A DNA stretch of 64,000 nt, taken from NCBI GenBank assembly GCA_963804005.1, contig CAWDOP010000008.1, forward strand, positions 124,001 through 188,000, given 5' to 3'. The position numbers and the translations under genes were made by a program. Origin of the DNA: JAGXRK01 sp963804005. GTDB taxonomy: Bacteria > Bacteroidota > Ignavibacteria > Ignavibacteriales > Ignavibacteriaceae. Below the pieces are notes generated by a model. That model worked only from the letters and a program-made list of their open reading frames with translations. It had not been told where the DNA came from and did no database searches. This document shows positions 34,196 through 44,245 of the stretch, piece after piece (the stretch's first letter is position 1; each line of letters begins with the position of its first letter).

Positions 34196-35656
34196 CTAAG
34201 ATAAACTTGTTTTTCTGTAAGTGTGTCTGATTGATGTAATACTCATATAAGCAAAACCTAAAAAGAACAACATTTGAAACGGTAAAGCTGCAAATTCCAT
34301 GAAGTAAAGTGAAGCGAGAATTCCAATAAGACAATAAACAGCAAGAAGCGCTTCAACATAAACAGAAAGACCAAGTTTCTTTTCCATATACTTTTTACCA
34401 ATCCACGAATCTTTTCCTGTTTCAAGATTATACTTTGGAGTTCTTACAAATTCACTTTTTCTGTTGAGTAATCCTTCAAATACTGCGCGGGAATTATTCA
34501 CTGCAAGTCCCATACTGCCAGCCATAAACAACGGAAAGAGAACTATTTTCTTTCTCCAATCTTTACGGATATCTTTTTGTGAGTAAAGATAAAACACAAA
34601 TGAGCTTATAAATGCAAGAACAAAAACAGACATCATTGCAAAATATAATCCGTGCGAACCACTATTCTTAACGAACACTAAAGGAACGTTAAGAATTGCA
34701 GCAAGAAGAATGAACGGGAACACTAAATTATTAGTGAGATGAAAAGTAGATTGTAACTTTACACGTAAAGGAATTTTTGATTTCCATACGAGCGGAAGAA
34801 TTTTTTTAGCAGTTTCAATTGCACCTTTTGTCCACCTGAATTGCTGTGATTTTAAAGCATTGATTTCAGAAGGAAGTTCTGCCGGTGATGTAAAATCTTT
34901 TAAGAAGATAAACTTCCAGCCGTTAAGCTGGGCACGATAGCTTAAATCAAGATCTTCAGTTAAAGTATCGGCGTGCCAGTTTCCTGCATCTTCAATACAA
35001 CTTTTTCTCCATACTCCGCCGGTTCCGTTAAAGTTAATGAAGAATCCGGATTTGTTTCTTACAGATTGCTCAATAACAAAATGACCATCAAGCGCAAGCG
35101 CCTGTGCTTTTGTGATAATGGAGTATTCACTGTTAAGATGTTCCCATCTTGTCTGAACCATACCGACATTGTCATTATTAAAGAAAGAAAGAGTTTTCTT
35201 AAGAAAATTTTTATGGGGAATGAAGTCTGCATCGAAGATTGCAATAAATTCACCTTTGGCAATTTTCAAACCATCTTTAAGTGCGCCAGCCTTAAAGCCT
35301 TCTCTGCTTCCTCTTCTGATATGCCGAATGTCGAAACCTTCTTTTCGCTTTTGCTCAACAGCCTTAGCAACTACTGCTGTAGTTTCATCAGTCGAATCAT
35401 CAAGCACCTGAATTTCCAGTATATCTTTTGGATATTCGATTCTACAGACTGCATCTATTAGTCTTTCTGCAACATACATTTCATTGTAAAGAGGAAGTTG
35501 AATTGTAACCAGGGAGCTTTCATCAATTTCCGTTTTGGGAACCGGGTTGTTATCCCTGTACTTTTTGTGATAGTATATCATTATAAAGCCGTGAAGCCCG
35601 AACATACAAAGTATTGATAACGATAAGAAGTAACCTATTAAAACTATACTGTCCAT
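34196..35656 (-). CDS. GT2 membrane glycosyltransferase (cellulose-synthase-like)
   Basis: This 486-residue protein has one N-terminal membrane helix and four to five at the C-terminus. The GT-A domain has TIQLPLYNEMYVAERLIDAV, VLDDSTDETT, IFDADFIPHKNFL (DxD) and the acceptor motif TEDLDLSYR. It also has QQFRWTKG (Q-x-x-R-W) of processive GT2 enzymes. It resembles beta-glycosyltransferases making glucan, mannan or glycolipid chains. The substrate cannot be told. It is followed closely by the TPR gene and lies 30 bases after lptE. Confidence 0.9.
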   Translation of the reverse strand: MDSIVLIGYFLSLSILCMFGLHGFIMIYYHKKYRDNNPVPKTEIDESSLVTIQLPLYNEMYVAERLIDAVCRIEYPKDILEIQVLDDSTDETTAVVAKAVEQKRKEGFDIRHIRRGSREGFKAGALKDGLKIAKGEFIAIFDADFIPHKNFLKKTLSFFNNDNVGMVQTRWEHLNSEYSIITKAQALALDGHFVIEQSVRNKSGFFINFNGTGGVWRKSCIEDAGNWHADTLTEDLDLSYRAQLNGWKFIFLKDFTSPAELPSEINALKSQQFRWTKGAIETAKKILPLVWKSKIPLRVKLQSTFHLTNNLVFPFILLAAILNVPLVFVKNSGSHGLYFAMMSVFVLAFISSFVFYLYSQKDIRKDWRKKIVLFPLFMAGSMGLAVNNSRAVFEGLLNRKSEFVRTPKYNLETGKDSWIGKKYMEKKLGLSVYVEALLAVYCLIGILASLYFMEFAALPFQMLFFLGFAYMSITSIRHTYRKTSLS

Positions 35657-35686
35657 TTTGTTTGTTTGCCCTCTATAAAAAAAATT

Positions 35687-36238
35687 TTACCAGCCTGAAA
35701 CTGTTTCTAATAATATATCTTCCGCAATTTTGTCTAATGCCGATTCAATCGCTGCACGACGGTCTTCAAAAGAACCGCTTGCAGAATAATCGCCATAATT
35801 TGAAAAGTTTTTATCGAACACTGTTTTCCTCTGCACTAAATCGCGATAAACAGCTTTAACACTCACGGTAATTCTTAAACTTGATACCGTTTCTCCGCTT
35901 GTTATTACAACCGGACCTGAAGTTACCGAAACAATAGAACATTCAACAACTGCATCAGCGTTTGTTCGCTCAGCGACTTCAAGTGCATTATCTTCAATGA
36001 AAAAACGAGTCAGTTTTTCTGTAAATAATTCTCTGAGTCCCGGTTCACCCGACCCGCTTCTGTCTTCAGCAATAGGAATTGCAATTGTTTTCAAATGCGG
36101 TGGAACGGATGCTCCCGTAAAAGAATATCCGCAACAACCATTAAAATTAAGAACAGTAATTGCCACAAGCAATATTAAGGATACTATGAATCCGGTTTTC
36201 TTAAGTTCTATCCGAATCAATTTACTGAGTTCAAACAT
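35687..36238 (-). CDS. lptE: LptE-family LPS-assembly lipoprotein
   Basis: This 183-residue protein has a hydrophobic N-terminal segment followed by FNGCCGYSFTGA, where a lipobox cysteine and GYSF are typical for LptE. IKTIAIPIAEDRSG-like sequence (LKTIAIPIAEDRSG) and repeated beta strands with SSLRITVSVKAVYRDL follow. LptE plugs the LptD barrel for LPS insertion. Its start overlaps the stop of the sigma-54 activator gene by 8 bases, an arrangement I recall from the Bacteroidota-Chlorobi group. Confidence 0.83.
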   Translation of the reverse strand: MFELSKLIRIELKKTGFIVSLILLVAITVLNFNGCCGYSFTGASVPPHLKTIAIPIAEDRSGSGEPGLRELFTEKLTRFFIEDNALEVAERTNADAVVECSIVSVTSGPVVITSGETVSSLRITVSVKAVYRDLVQRKTVFDKNFSNYGDYSASGSFEDRRAAIESALDKIAEDILLETVSGW

Positions 36239-37337
36239 TTAAATCGTATTCCTTAATTTTCCTGTAAAGAGTTCTTTCGCTAATATTTAACAAGCGCGCC
36301 GCAGTCCTTTTACTTCCTCGTGTTTTTTCCAAAGCCGATTTTATTGCTTCTTTTTCCAAAATGTTTAATGATTTTATTTCTTCATCTTCTTTATTGTTTT
36401 GATCATACATTACCTGTCCCTGATGAAGAACAATATCTTTCAGTTCCATAATATCTTTTTTCAATTCAAACAAAGCACGGTAAAGAAGTTCACGATCGGC
36501 ATCTTCAGGATTTTTTCTCAAATAAACGGGAAGATTCCTGGATGAATATTCTTCTTCAACCACTGCGGCTAGTTCCATAAATGAATCTTCCGTAAGAATT
36601 CCATCTCTGCTTAAAGCAATTGCAGTTTCAACGGTGTTTTTTAATTCTCTTACGTTTCCGGGCCAATTATAGTTTTTAAGTGCTTCAAGTGCACTATTTG
36701 TTATTTGCGGTCTTTGAATTTTATTTTGCAAAGCATAACTATTAATGAAGTGATGAACAAGCTGTTCAATATCACTTTTTCTTTTTCTTAACGGCGGAAT
36801 GCTCAGACTAACGGCTTTCAAACGGAAGTATAAATCCTCACGAAATCTTTTTGTTTCAACTTCTCTTTGCAAATCTTTATTTGTTGCCGCAATTATTCTT
36901 ATATCAACTTTACTGATGCTTTCTGCACCAATTTTCATAAACTCCTGTGTTTCAATTGCACGAAGAAGCTTAACCTGTGTGGTTAAAGGTAATTCAGCAA
37001 TTTCATCAAGGAAAAGAGTTCCACGATCAGCAATTTCAAAATAACCTTTACGACTTTCAATCGCTCCAGTGAAAGATCCTTTCCTGTGTCCGAACAATTC
37101 ACTTTCTAAAATTCCTTCAGGTATTGCCCCGCAGTTAACACTTATTAATTGCTTGCTACTGCGATTGCTGTAATTATGAATTGCTCTTGCAAAAACTTCT
37201 TTACCTACTCCGCTTTCACCAAAGATCAAAATAGAGATATCAGATTTGCCAACCTGCATAATCACATCAACAATATCGTTGATCTCTTTGGAGCGACCAA
37301 TGATTCCAAATTTCTCTTTAAACTCTTCCCGTGTCAT
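36231..37337 (-). CDS. Sigma-54-dependent transcriptional activator (AAA+ / Fis)
   Basis: This 368-residue activator lacks a receiver or other N-terminal sensor domain. The AAA+ core begins within 12 residues (FGIIGRSKEINDIV). Walker A is IFGESGVGKEVFARAIH, Walker B is LFLDEIAELPL, and the R-finger region is FREDLYFRL. The sigma-54 contact loop is GSFTGA where GAFTGA is usual. The C-terminus is a Fis-type helix-turn-helix (TRGSKRTAARLLNISERTLYR). Without a sensor it may be controlled by level or by a partner. No -24/-12 promoter could be recognised in the window. Confidence 0.9.
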   Translation of the reverse strand: MTREEFKEKFGIIGRSKEINDIVDVIMQVGKSDISILIFGESGVGKEVFARAIHNYSNRSSKQLISVNCGAIPEGILESELFGHRKGSFTGAIESRKGYFEIADRGTLFLDEIAELPLTTQVKLLRAIETQEFMKIGAESISKVDIRIIAATNKDLQREVETKRFREDLYFRLKAVSLSIPPLRKRKSDIEQLVHHFINSYALQNKIQRPQITNSALEALKNYNWPGNVRELKNTVETAIALSRDGILTEDSFMELAAVVEEEYSSRNLPVYLRKNPEDADRELLYRALFELKKDIMELKDIVLHQGQVMYDQNNKEDEEIKSLNILEKEAIKSALEKTRGSKRTAARLLNISERTLYRKIKEYDLNV

Positions 37338-37412
37338 TTTGGCAATAATTATAAAAATGTAAGGTTAAATATAGGTGATTTGATTAGCTTATAAAAGATA
37401 AGATTCAGGATA

Positions 37413-38189
37413 TTAAATAACTAATTCCATTCCGTCAAAAGCTTCTAAAATTGCAGGTTTTCCGGTGTGATTTTGAACAATTTTGCTGACTTTCTCTTCC
37501 ATTTCTTCGCTTAGATGAGTAAAAACGATAGTATCCGGTTTGTGATCTTCAGCCGTTTTGACAATTTGCCCGGGTTCAATGTGAGTAGTCTCAGATACAA
37601 AAACGTCAATTTTGTGTTCGTCGAGATGATTAAGGTCATTTTCACTGCCAATATCGCCGGAATAGAAAATCTTCGTACCGTTAACCTTAAAGAAAAATGA
37701 TGCGCTCGCCAAGCTGATCTTTTCCGATTTTACAAAGTACTCATACTTATCAAGGTGTGAATTTCCAAATGCTTTAATCTTAAAATCTTTACTCACTTCA
37801 AATTCATTTTGAAAATCATATTTGATGTATTCAAGCTCAAAGTTTAGCCGATCCGGAATTACATAGGTTGAAAACAGCAACCTGTTCAATTCTTCCGATA
37901 AAGATTTGTGAACAAATATTTTTAACGGCTTTGTTCTATTTATCATTTTCATCTGAAGGAGAAGAAGCGGTAAACCGCAAATGTGATCGGGATGGAAATG
38001 AGAAATGATTATTCCATCAATAAAATCAAAATCAATTTTAGATTTTAGAAGTGCCCGCGATATTGAATCACCTGCATCGACAAGAAGTTTGAAGTTTGAA
38101 TGATCAATTATAAATGACGAGTGAAATCTTTTAAGAGTTACTTTCCCCGATCCGGTACCAATGAAAATAATGCGTGTTGAACCATTCAC
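37413..38189 (-). CDS. Metallo-beta-lactamase-fold hydrolase (RNase Z-like)
   Basis: This 258-residue hydrolase has a metal site of the form SHFHPDHICGLP (HxHxDH, near residue 60), FYSGDIGSENDL (Asp) and VFTHLSEEM (His). The set is closest to the RNase Z / ElaC group, but it is shorter than ElaC, lacks clear exosite features, and its true substrate is open. The start is a GTG at 38189 that overlaps the TGA stop of the SPOR-protein gene (GTGA), so the two are translationally coupled. Confidence 0.85.
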   Translation of the reverse strand: MNGSTRIIFIGTGSGKVTLKRFHSSFIIDHSNFKLLVDAGDSISRALLKSKIDFDFIDGIIISHFHPDHICGLPLLLLQMKMINRTKPLKIFVHKSLSEELNRLLFSTYVIPDRLNFELEYIKYDFQNEFEVSKDFKIKAFGNSHLDKYEYFVKSEKISLASASFFFKVNGTKIFYSGDIGSENDLNHLDEHKIDVFVSETTHIEPGQIVKTAEDHKPDTIVFTHLSEEMEEKVSKIVQNHTGKPAILEAFDGMELVI

Positions 38190-38885
38190 GGCGTAATCTC
38201 AACTATCCTTCCATTAAGATTATACTTTGAGTTGATAATATGCAAGAAATCTTCTGCATCATTTCTAACTAAAAATTTTCCTACATACACAACCTGAAAA
38301 ACTGTGCCACCGACATTTTTTTCTTTTATCTCAGTACAAATAACCTGCATTCACAAAATCATTTTTCAGATTAATTGCATTTACTGTATTTGAAAATGCA
38401 CCGGCTTGAATTATGAATCTATAATTTGTTGACGGTTTCGTTGACTCAACCGGAGGTTGAACCGGCGGTGAATCAAACTTTGGAATTTGATTTGCTTCGG
38501 CTAGTCTGCGGTAAGGTGACTCCGGATATTCGTCATCTAATTTATTGCGCATTTTCTCAGCAGCTTCATATAATCCGAGTGCATAAAAATAAGAGAACAC
38601 TCTGTATGTTGCAGCATCTGCGTATTTGCTGTTTGGATACTTTTCAATTATTCTCTGGTAGATTGCAACTGCCTGCTGTCCATCTTCCGTAAGCACTCCA
38701 TCAAGAAACATAATTGCAGGACTTCCGGGAAATTTAACTTTCAACTCAGGAAGTTTTTCTTTTACAGCTTTTGTTTCGCCTGCTTCAATTTGTTTTAAAT
38801 ACGGAATAATATCAATGTCTTGCGCCGATACTGTCAGAGGAATTAGTAGAAAAGAAAATAATAATATTTGAAGAATGTATTTCAT
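38186..38885 (-). pseudogene. SPOR-domain, TPR-like exported protein with a frameshift
   Basis: The first 184 codons give a signal peptide (LLIPLTVSAQD), two or so TPR-like helical repeats (AIYQRIIEKYPNSKYADAAT), a proline-rich linker, and the start of a SPOR domain (YRFIIQAGAFSNTVNAINL). It then reads GYLY and stops at 38331. One base out of frame, the SPOR domain continues (TEIKEKNVGGTVFQVVYVGK ... NLNGRIVEITP) to a TGA at 38186, which overlaps the next start. So a single extra base near 38335 breaks the gene. It may be a sequencing error. SPOR domains bind denuded peptidoglycan at the septum. Confidence 0.8.
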
Positions 38886-39113
38886 AGTTCAAAAATAACT
38901 CAAATTGTCCGCCAAACAAATAGAATTCCAGAGTTCATTTAGGTCGCTCCGCTGGGATAATTTGTTTTTGGCAAGCTTGGGATGTAAGAGGGTGCTAAAA
39001 TTCAGGTTCAAGGTCAAGGTCAAGAATTTGGAAAGCTTTACAATCCAATCAACCAATCAATCATTCAACCAATTTTAACTACCGTCAGGTAGTCTTTCAA
39101 TAATACAATGAGG

Positions 39114-40475
39114 TTAAGAAACTACAAAAACTTTTTCGTTGTCGATATTCACTTCATTCAAAAACTCACCAAATAACGTTGCATGCGTCGCTTTGTTGAT
39201 TTTCACTTTAACATACGTTCCGGGTTTAATGCTTCTATCTGCAGAGATGATAACAACTTTATTTGAATCAGTTCTGCCTGCATAAAAATCGTCAGACTTT
39301 CTGCTGTAACCTTCAACAAGCACAGTTTCTTCTTTACCGATTAATTCCTGATTCTTTTCAAATGAAATCTGCTGTTGAAGTTCAATTATTTCCTGGAGTC
39401 GTTTTGATTTAATTTCTTCAGTGACATCGTCATTCATTTTGAATGCCTTTGTTCCTTCACGCGGAGAATACTTGAACATGTATGCACCATCATATCTTAC
39501 CTTACGCATCACGTCAAGAGTTGCAAGATGATCTTCCCATGATTCTGTTGGAAATCCGGCAATAATATCTGTTGAAAAACTTACACCGGGAATTATGCGT
39601 TTTGCGCGCTCGATAAGATTGAGATAATGCTCAACTGTATAAGTCCTGTTCATCAGTTCCAAAATTCTGTTTGAACCTGACTGCACAGGCAGATGAATAT
39701 GGTTACATAAATTTGGATGCTCTGAAATTGTGTGTAACAGTTTATCAGATAAATCCTGAGGATGTGAAGTTGTGAACCTTACGCGCATTGTTCTATCAAC
39801 TTTAGCAACGGCGGCAAGAAGATCGGCAAAATCTCCGCCGTTGGCAAACTGTTCATCGAGGTAAGAATTTACATTTTGACCAAGCAGAGTAACATCTTTA
39901 AATCTTCGTGCTGAAAGACTTTCAACTTCTTTAACAATAGATTCGAGCGAACGGCTTCTTTCACGTCCTCTTGTAAAAGGAACAACGCAAAAAGTGCAGA
40001 ACTTATCGCAGCCGCGCATAACAGATATCCATGCAGAAAGTCCGTCTTCACGATGCGGTTCAATATCATCATACGTTTCCGTGCGCGAAAGTTTAACGCC
40101 GATTCCCTTATCACCGTTGATTGCAACATCAATGTATTCGTGTAATCTTCTGTATTCATCGGGACCAACTATGAGATCAACAATTTTCTTTTCTTCAATA
40201 AGATCTTTTTTTAATCGTTCTGCCATACAGCCGAGAATACCGACAATAACTTCAGGGCGCTTAGTTTTAAGTGTTTTGAAATTACCAAGTCTGCCGTAAA
40301 TCCTTTGTTCAGCATTTTCACGGATGCTGCAAGTGTTAAGAAGAATTATATCTGCATTATCAGGTTTATCGGTTACATCGTATCCTTGCTTTTTAAGAAT
40401 GCCGAGAACAATTTCCGTATCGGCAACATTCATCTGGCAGCCGTAAGTTTCTATGTAAACGTTATTTTTTTGCAT
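39114..40475 (-). CDS. miaB: tRNA-2-methylthio-N6-dimethylallyladenosine synthase MiaB
   Basis: This about 453-residue radical-SAM methylthiotransferase modifies A37 of tRNAs reading UNN codons. The N-terminal domain has YGCQMNVADTE, NTCSIRENAEQ and GCMAERLK. The radical-SAM motif is GCDKFCTFCVVPFTRG, and a TRAM domain lies at the C-terminus. I prefer the ATG at 40475 (MQKNNVYIETYGC). A longer frame from 40511 would take its first residues from a palindromic repeat (40503-40560). Confidence 0.95.
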   Translation of the reverse strand: MQKNNVYIETYGCQMNVADTEIVLGILKKQGYDVTDKPDNADIILLNTCSIRENAEQRIYGRLGNFKTLKTKRPEVIVGILGCMAERLKKDLIEEKKIVDLIVGPDEYRRLHEYIDVAINGDKGIGVKLSRTETYDDIEPHREDGLSAWISVMRGCDKFCTFCVVPFTRGRERSRSLESIVKEVESLSARRFKDVTLLGQNVNSYLDEQFANGGDFADLLAAVAKVDRTMRVRFTTSHPQDLSDKLLHTISEHPNLCNHIHLPVQSGSNRILELMNRTYTVEHYLNLIERAKRIIPGVSFSTDIIAGFPTESWEDHLATLDVMRKVRYDGAYMFKYSPREGTKAFKMNDDVTEEIKSKRLQEIIELQQQISFEKNQELIGKEETVLVEGYSRKSDDFYAGRTDSNKVVIISADRSIKPGTYVKVKINKATHATLFGEFLNEVNIDNEKVFVVS

Positions 40476-40502
40476 AAGTGGTAAAGAAAAAATTTTTAAT
40501 TT

Positions 40503-40610
40503 CCCTGTCATTCCCGCGTAGGCCTGCCTTGTCGGCAGACAGGCGGGAATCTAAAACCCATAAAACAATATGGATTCCCACTCCTGCCTACCGCAGGCAG
40601 GTCTTAACTT
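40503..40610. repeat. Pair of dispersed palindromic repeats
   Basis: There are two units: GTCATTCCCGCG ... GGCGGGAATC with inner CCTGCC/GGCAG arms (about 40508-40552), and CCTGCCT-ACCGC-AGGCAGG (40583-40601). Both types recur in the window (1933-1998, 5545-5568). They mark the edge between the housekeeping block and the accessory region. Confidence 0.6.
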
Positions 40611-41030
40611 TTTAAAGCTTGTCACCCCTTCTCTTGTTAAGAGAAGGGGGCGGGGGTTGAGTTCTATCTTTCTTTTTAATTTTTCCAATACCCCACTCAA
40701 ATTATTTTCAATTTCATCATTATTAAATCTTACTACATCAAGTCCTAAGTAATTTAATATTTTAGTTCGTTCTTCATCCTGCTAAGTTTATACTTGTGAA
40801 TCGTTCCATCTAATTCAATGATGAGTTTCTTTTCAAAGATAAAGAAATCAGCTACGAAAAATGTTTCTCTTCCTGTAATATCGTGAAAGAAAGGATGTTG
40901 TCTCAAAAATTTCAAATTCAGAAATCTATTCTATCTCTCACTGCTTCCCAGAATATTAATTTTCAGCAATTTGTTTGCTTCTTCTCTTAAATCACGACAA
41001 ACAATTTTGGCAAGTATTAGCTAATTCTTA
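40604..41030 (-). pseudogene. DUF559 endonuclease-like gene, decayed
   Basis: Read on the minus strand with at least two frame changes, the segment gives RDLREEANK, then LWEAVRDRI, FLRQHPFFHDITGRE, VADFFIFEKKLIIELDG and DEERTKILNYLGLDVVRF, then NNDEIENNLSGVL. This is the whole DUF559 fold (PD-(D/E)XK, Vsr-like; ADF ... IELDG metal site). The frame changes near 40790 and 40940 break it. Its C-terminal codons run into the hairpin repeat at 40625-40649 (NPRPLLLTREG). Confidence 0.75.
40625..40649. repeat. CCCCTTCTCT hairpin repeat, copy 1
   Basis: Perfect 10-bp arms CCCCTTCTCT / AGAGAAGGGG with a TGTTA loop, followed by a G-rich GGCGGGGGTTGAG tail. Two further copies lie at 41266-41292 and 45534-45558, each with the same tail. 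Confidence 0.8.
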
Positions 41031-41054
41031 AGAAAAAGCTGTTTTTGTTGAGAC

Positions 41055-41225
41055 TCATTTTTATTCTTAATGTTTGCTAATGCCCAACTCAAATCATCGT
41101 CAGAGTCCGTTCGTTACGAATCTTACGACACTGATTCCTCAGTAATCTGACGATTTTAGCTCGTTCTGCATCGGAGTCTAACGACCTATACTTATGAAAA
41201 GCTCATCTAGATTCAATGGCGACTT
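41055..41225 (-). pseudogene. Second DUF559 fragment, heavily decayed
   Basis: The minus strand resembles the C-terminal half of the neighbouring DUF559 remnant: IES (for IELDG), AFHKYRSLDSDAERAKIVRL, and then frame-broken pieces corresponding to the VVRF ... NE ... LSWAL region. It is followed by a second copy of the hairpin repeat. So the nuclease-like segment and the hairpin occur twice in tandem, both broken. Confidence 0.6.
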
Positions 41226-41265
41226 CGTCTGCAAAGACGAAGGAACGGACTTTTAAAAACATCCA

Positions 41266-41292
41266 CCCCTTCTCTTCTGTTAAGAGAAGGGG
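41266..41292. repeat. CCCCTTCTCT hairpin repeat, copy 2
   Basis: Same 10-bp arms as copy 1 with a CTGTTA-type loop two bases longer, followed by the same GGCGGGGGTTGAG tail. Confidence 0.8.
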
Positions 41293-41906
41293 GCGGGGGT
41301 TGAGTTCGTAATTTTATTATCTCATAAATTTTCCGGATTTAACCGAATGAAGAAAAAGATCAGAGTTTTGTAAGCGAATATAATATGATGTTGAGCAATC
41401 CGAAACTGATAATAGCATAGACAATATTCAGTATCATCCTTTTACGTTTATGAATTTTACGTATATCGTATTCCTGGTTCTTTTGGTCTGTTAGTATTTA
41501 CAAATCCGAGCATAATTTCCTGAAGTTTGTAAATGTTAGCGCAATAATGTTGCCAAATATAAACCAATTTTATGAGAATTTAACGAAAAGTCCGCAGATT
41601 ATCTTGCCATTCCGAATTCCCTTCAGTCTTTAGGGAATCTTTTACGTTTTTACCGCTGAAGATAACGATCAGCGTTTTTCGGCTGAACAAAAATGATATT
41701 ACAATCCAAACTACTTGAGTGTAATAGACCAATTCAGTTACCTTTTACTTTTATAAATATTTACGGATACTAAATAATCGCCGGTGTTAGATAATAAACA
41801 AACACTACCTTTGGCAAATGAAACGGTGAATTGCTGAATTGTAAATTTTACACGTTAATTATCCAAGTTAAAACAATATTTCTAGAATTTTACCTGTGAG
41901 GGGATC
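41293..41906. other. Gene-free stretch before the broken secreted-protein gene
   Basis: No credible frame is present. At 41697-41733 there is a segment (TATTACAATCCAAACTACTT and on) that recurs at 53951-53973 upstream of the lamin-tail gene, so it may be a shared leader or promoter region. Otherwise it is AT-rich and featureless. Confidence 0.4.
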
Positions 41907-44245
41907 ACGACAAAATCTTGCATTACGAATTCTCTTCGGTGGCTGAAGAATCTCAATTGACGTGGGGGCAAACTTCAACTTAATTTTTGGAACTGGTACA
42001 GAAATTTATTATATAAGTACTGACGGGTAATCAACCACTCATTTATTTTAGATTCAACAGATGGAAGGACTACTGGACTAGATCGCTGGTGCAACTGCAC
42101 CAAATGCATCCTATAGTATTAGCTACTGCTAGTAACCCTTTAAGTACATCTGATACTTATGTAAGAGGAGTAGCTTCAACTTCTACTTCTGTAACAAAAT
42201 TTTCTCCAATACGTTAGTTATACCGGAAGTACTGAATTTTATACTTGGGGGCATTTAACAGTATTATTTGGCGATGCTTCTGCAAGCAATACAGCCACAA
42301 CTGAAGCTGGACATTTTCTCAAGGCAATGGGCCCACTCATACGCAGCATCCGGCGTGAGTTTCAAGGAACAAATGTTCTGTAGGAATACCAGAGCTGCAC
42401 TGGTGGTTTTCGGGTGGCTTAACTTGGAGCTATACTACTATGAGAACTAGGTAATACAGCGGTCTCAAGGCTACTATTACAGTTTCAACCGGTGGAGTAT
42501 CATCAATTTCAATTAAGGTCAGACAGATGGGATGCACTTGACCTATGCCAGATTATACGGACTTAAAACTTCTGTTGATGGTGGAAGCAATTGGACTTGT
42601 TTGACAAGGACATAGATGGGACTCTTTTAACAACAAGTGACTTTTTCACGTATAATGGTACTGTAAACAGTGCCGTCGATAACATTTTAATTGAAATTGC
42701 AAATACTGGAACTACAGAAAGAATTATGATAGATGATTTTACGTGGACAGAGTGTATGTTCGGGATTCCACACCAACAATTTCAGTTAATCCCACATCTC
42801 TTTCTGGTTTTACTTATGTTGAAGGTTCCGGTCCATCCGAAGAGCAAACCTTTACAATCAGCGGATCGAACCTTACAGCAAATATTTCCATCGCAGCTTC
42901 AACAAATTATGAAATTTCAGAAACATCTGGTTCTGGATATACGACACCGATTACACTTACCCAAACCGATGGTTCTGTTGGTGAGACTACAATTTATGTA
43001 CGCTTAAAAGCAGGGTTAAGTGTTGGTGATTATAATAGTGAAGATATAACCGCTACCTCTACAGACGCAACAGATAGAACAGTAACTTGTAGTGGTTCTG
43101 TAACTCCATTAGCAACCATTGCAGTTGATCCGGCAACCCTAACAGGATTTACTTATGTGTTTGGTTCCGGTCCGTCAACATCACAAAATTATGATCTGAG
43201 CGGAACAAACTTAACTCCGGCATCAGGCAACCTAACAGTTACCGGTTCCACCAATTATGAAGTATCAACTAATAACTCAGCATTTGGTCCAAGTGTTAAT
43301 GTTCCAAATTCAAGCAGTACATTAGCTTCAGCAACTATTTATGTTCGATTAAAAGCTGGTTTAAGTGTTGGAAATTATGATAGTGAAATAATTACAAATT
43401 CCGGCGGTGGCGCAATTACGGAAAATGTTACTGTTAGTGGGTCTGTAACGGCACCAGTGTCTTCATTGCCGATGGCAGAGAATTTTGATTATGGCGGTGT
43501 TGATGACACATCTCTTGTAACGCTTACATCAAATTGGGTAAGGCACAGCGGGTCAATGGGTCCTGCCTACAGTTCAACAAGTTTATCCTATACTGATTAT
43601 CCATCTTCGGGTGTCGGCGGTGCAGTCACATTCCTTAACGGCGGTTCAGGAGTCAATGATGGTGATATCAATAGGGTTTTTAATGCTGTTACACTAACAA
43701 GTAATATCTATGTATCATTCTTATTAAATATATCCTCAGCCCTCTCGGCAGACTACTTTCTACATCTTAGTACTAATCCATTTAGTACAAGTTATTTCAG
43801 AGGTAGAGTTTTTGCCAGATCTAATGGAGCAGGATGGAGCTTTGGATTATCTAAATCCAGTGATACAAGGACAGATGATAATACAATATTAAATTTTGAT
43901 CAGACTTATCTTATAGTGTTAAAGTACTCATTCAATACTACAGCAACTGACGATGATTTGGTAACGTTGTATGTTTATAGTTCTGGAGTACCTTCATCTG
44001 AACCAGGAACACCGCTTGTAACTATCGGACCGGTTGGTGCTGGTACTATCAGTGATCCGACAAACATTGGTTCTGTAGTAATAAGACAGGGTTCAAATAC
44101 ACCAACAGGTAAAATTGATGGTATTCGTGTCGCTACTTCCTGGTCAGAAGCTCCCCTCCCTGTAGAACTTTTCGGAAATCGTTTTCTCATCTTCGGTTTT
44201 GATTCTGCTGTTAAGTTGCACTGGAGAACCGGAAACGGAGGTTAA
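41907..44245 (+). pseudogene. Broken Por-secreted protein gene with Ig-like repeats
   Basis: The start region (ACGACAAAAT ... GACGTGGGGGCAAACT) is a decayed version of the leader and signal peptide of the paralogues at 47335, 50411 and 55668, whose start is ATGACAAAAT. Frames are broken to about 42745. Then comes a clean 500-codon frame (42743-44245) with two tandem Ig-like domains: ISVNPTSLSGFTYVEGSGPS and TIAVDPATLTGFTYVFGSGPS, each ending YVRLKAGLSVG(D/N)Y...GSV. A jelly-roll-like domain follows, then the linker PLPVEL ... AVKLHWRTGNGG, where the frame ends. It looks like an adhesin or enzyme scaffold. The 5' damage may be real or an assembly fault (see the mosaic at 44160-45000). Confidence 0.7.

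Noticed and set aside
34194..34334. N-terminal extension of the TPR protein to 34334
   Set aside because: It lies wholly inside the glycosyltransferase gene in another frame, and the residues (FTVSNVVLFRFCLYEYY) show no family pattern; the GTG at 34193 fits better.
42591..42742. Separate small gene beginning at 42591
   Set aside because: Its sensible part (FTYNGTVNSAVDNILIEIAN ... MIDDFTW) is the frame-broken upstream piece of the Ig-repeat gene; the rest is an off-frame reading.
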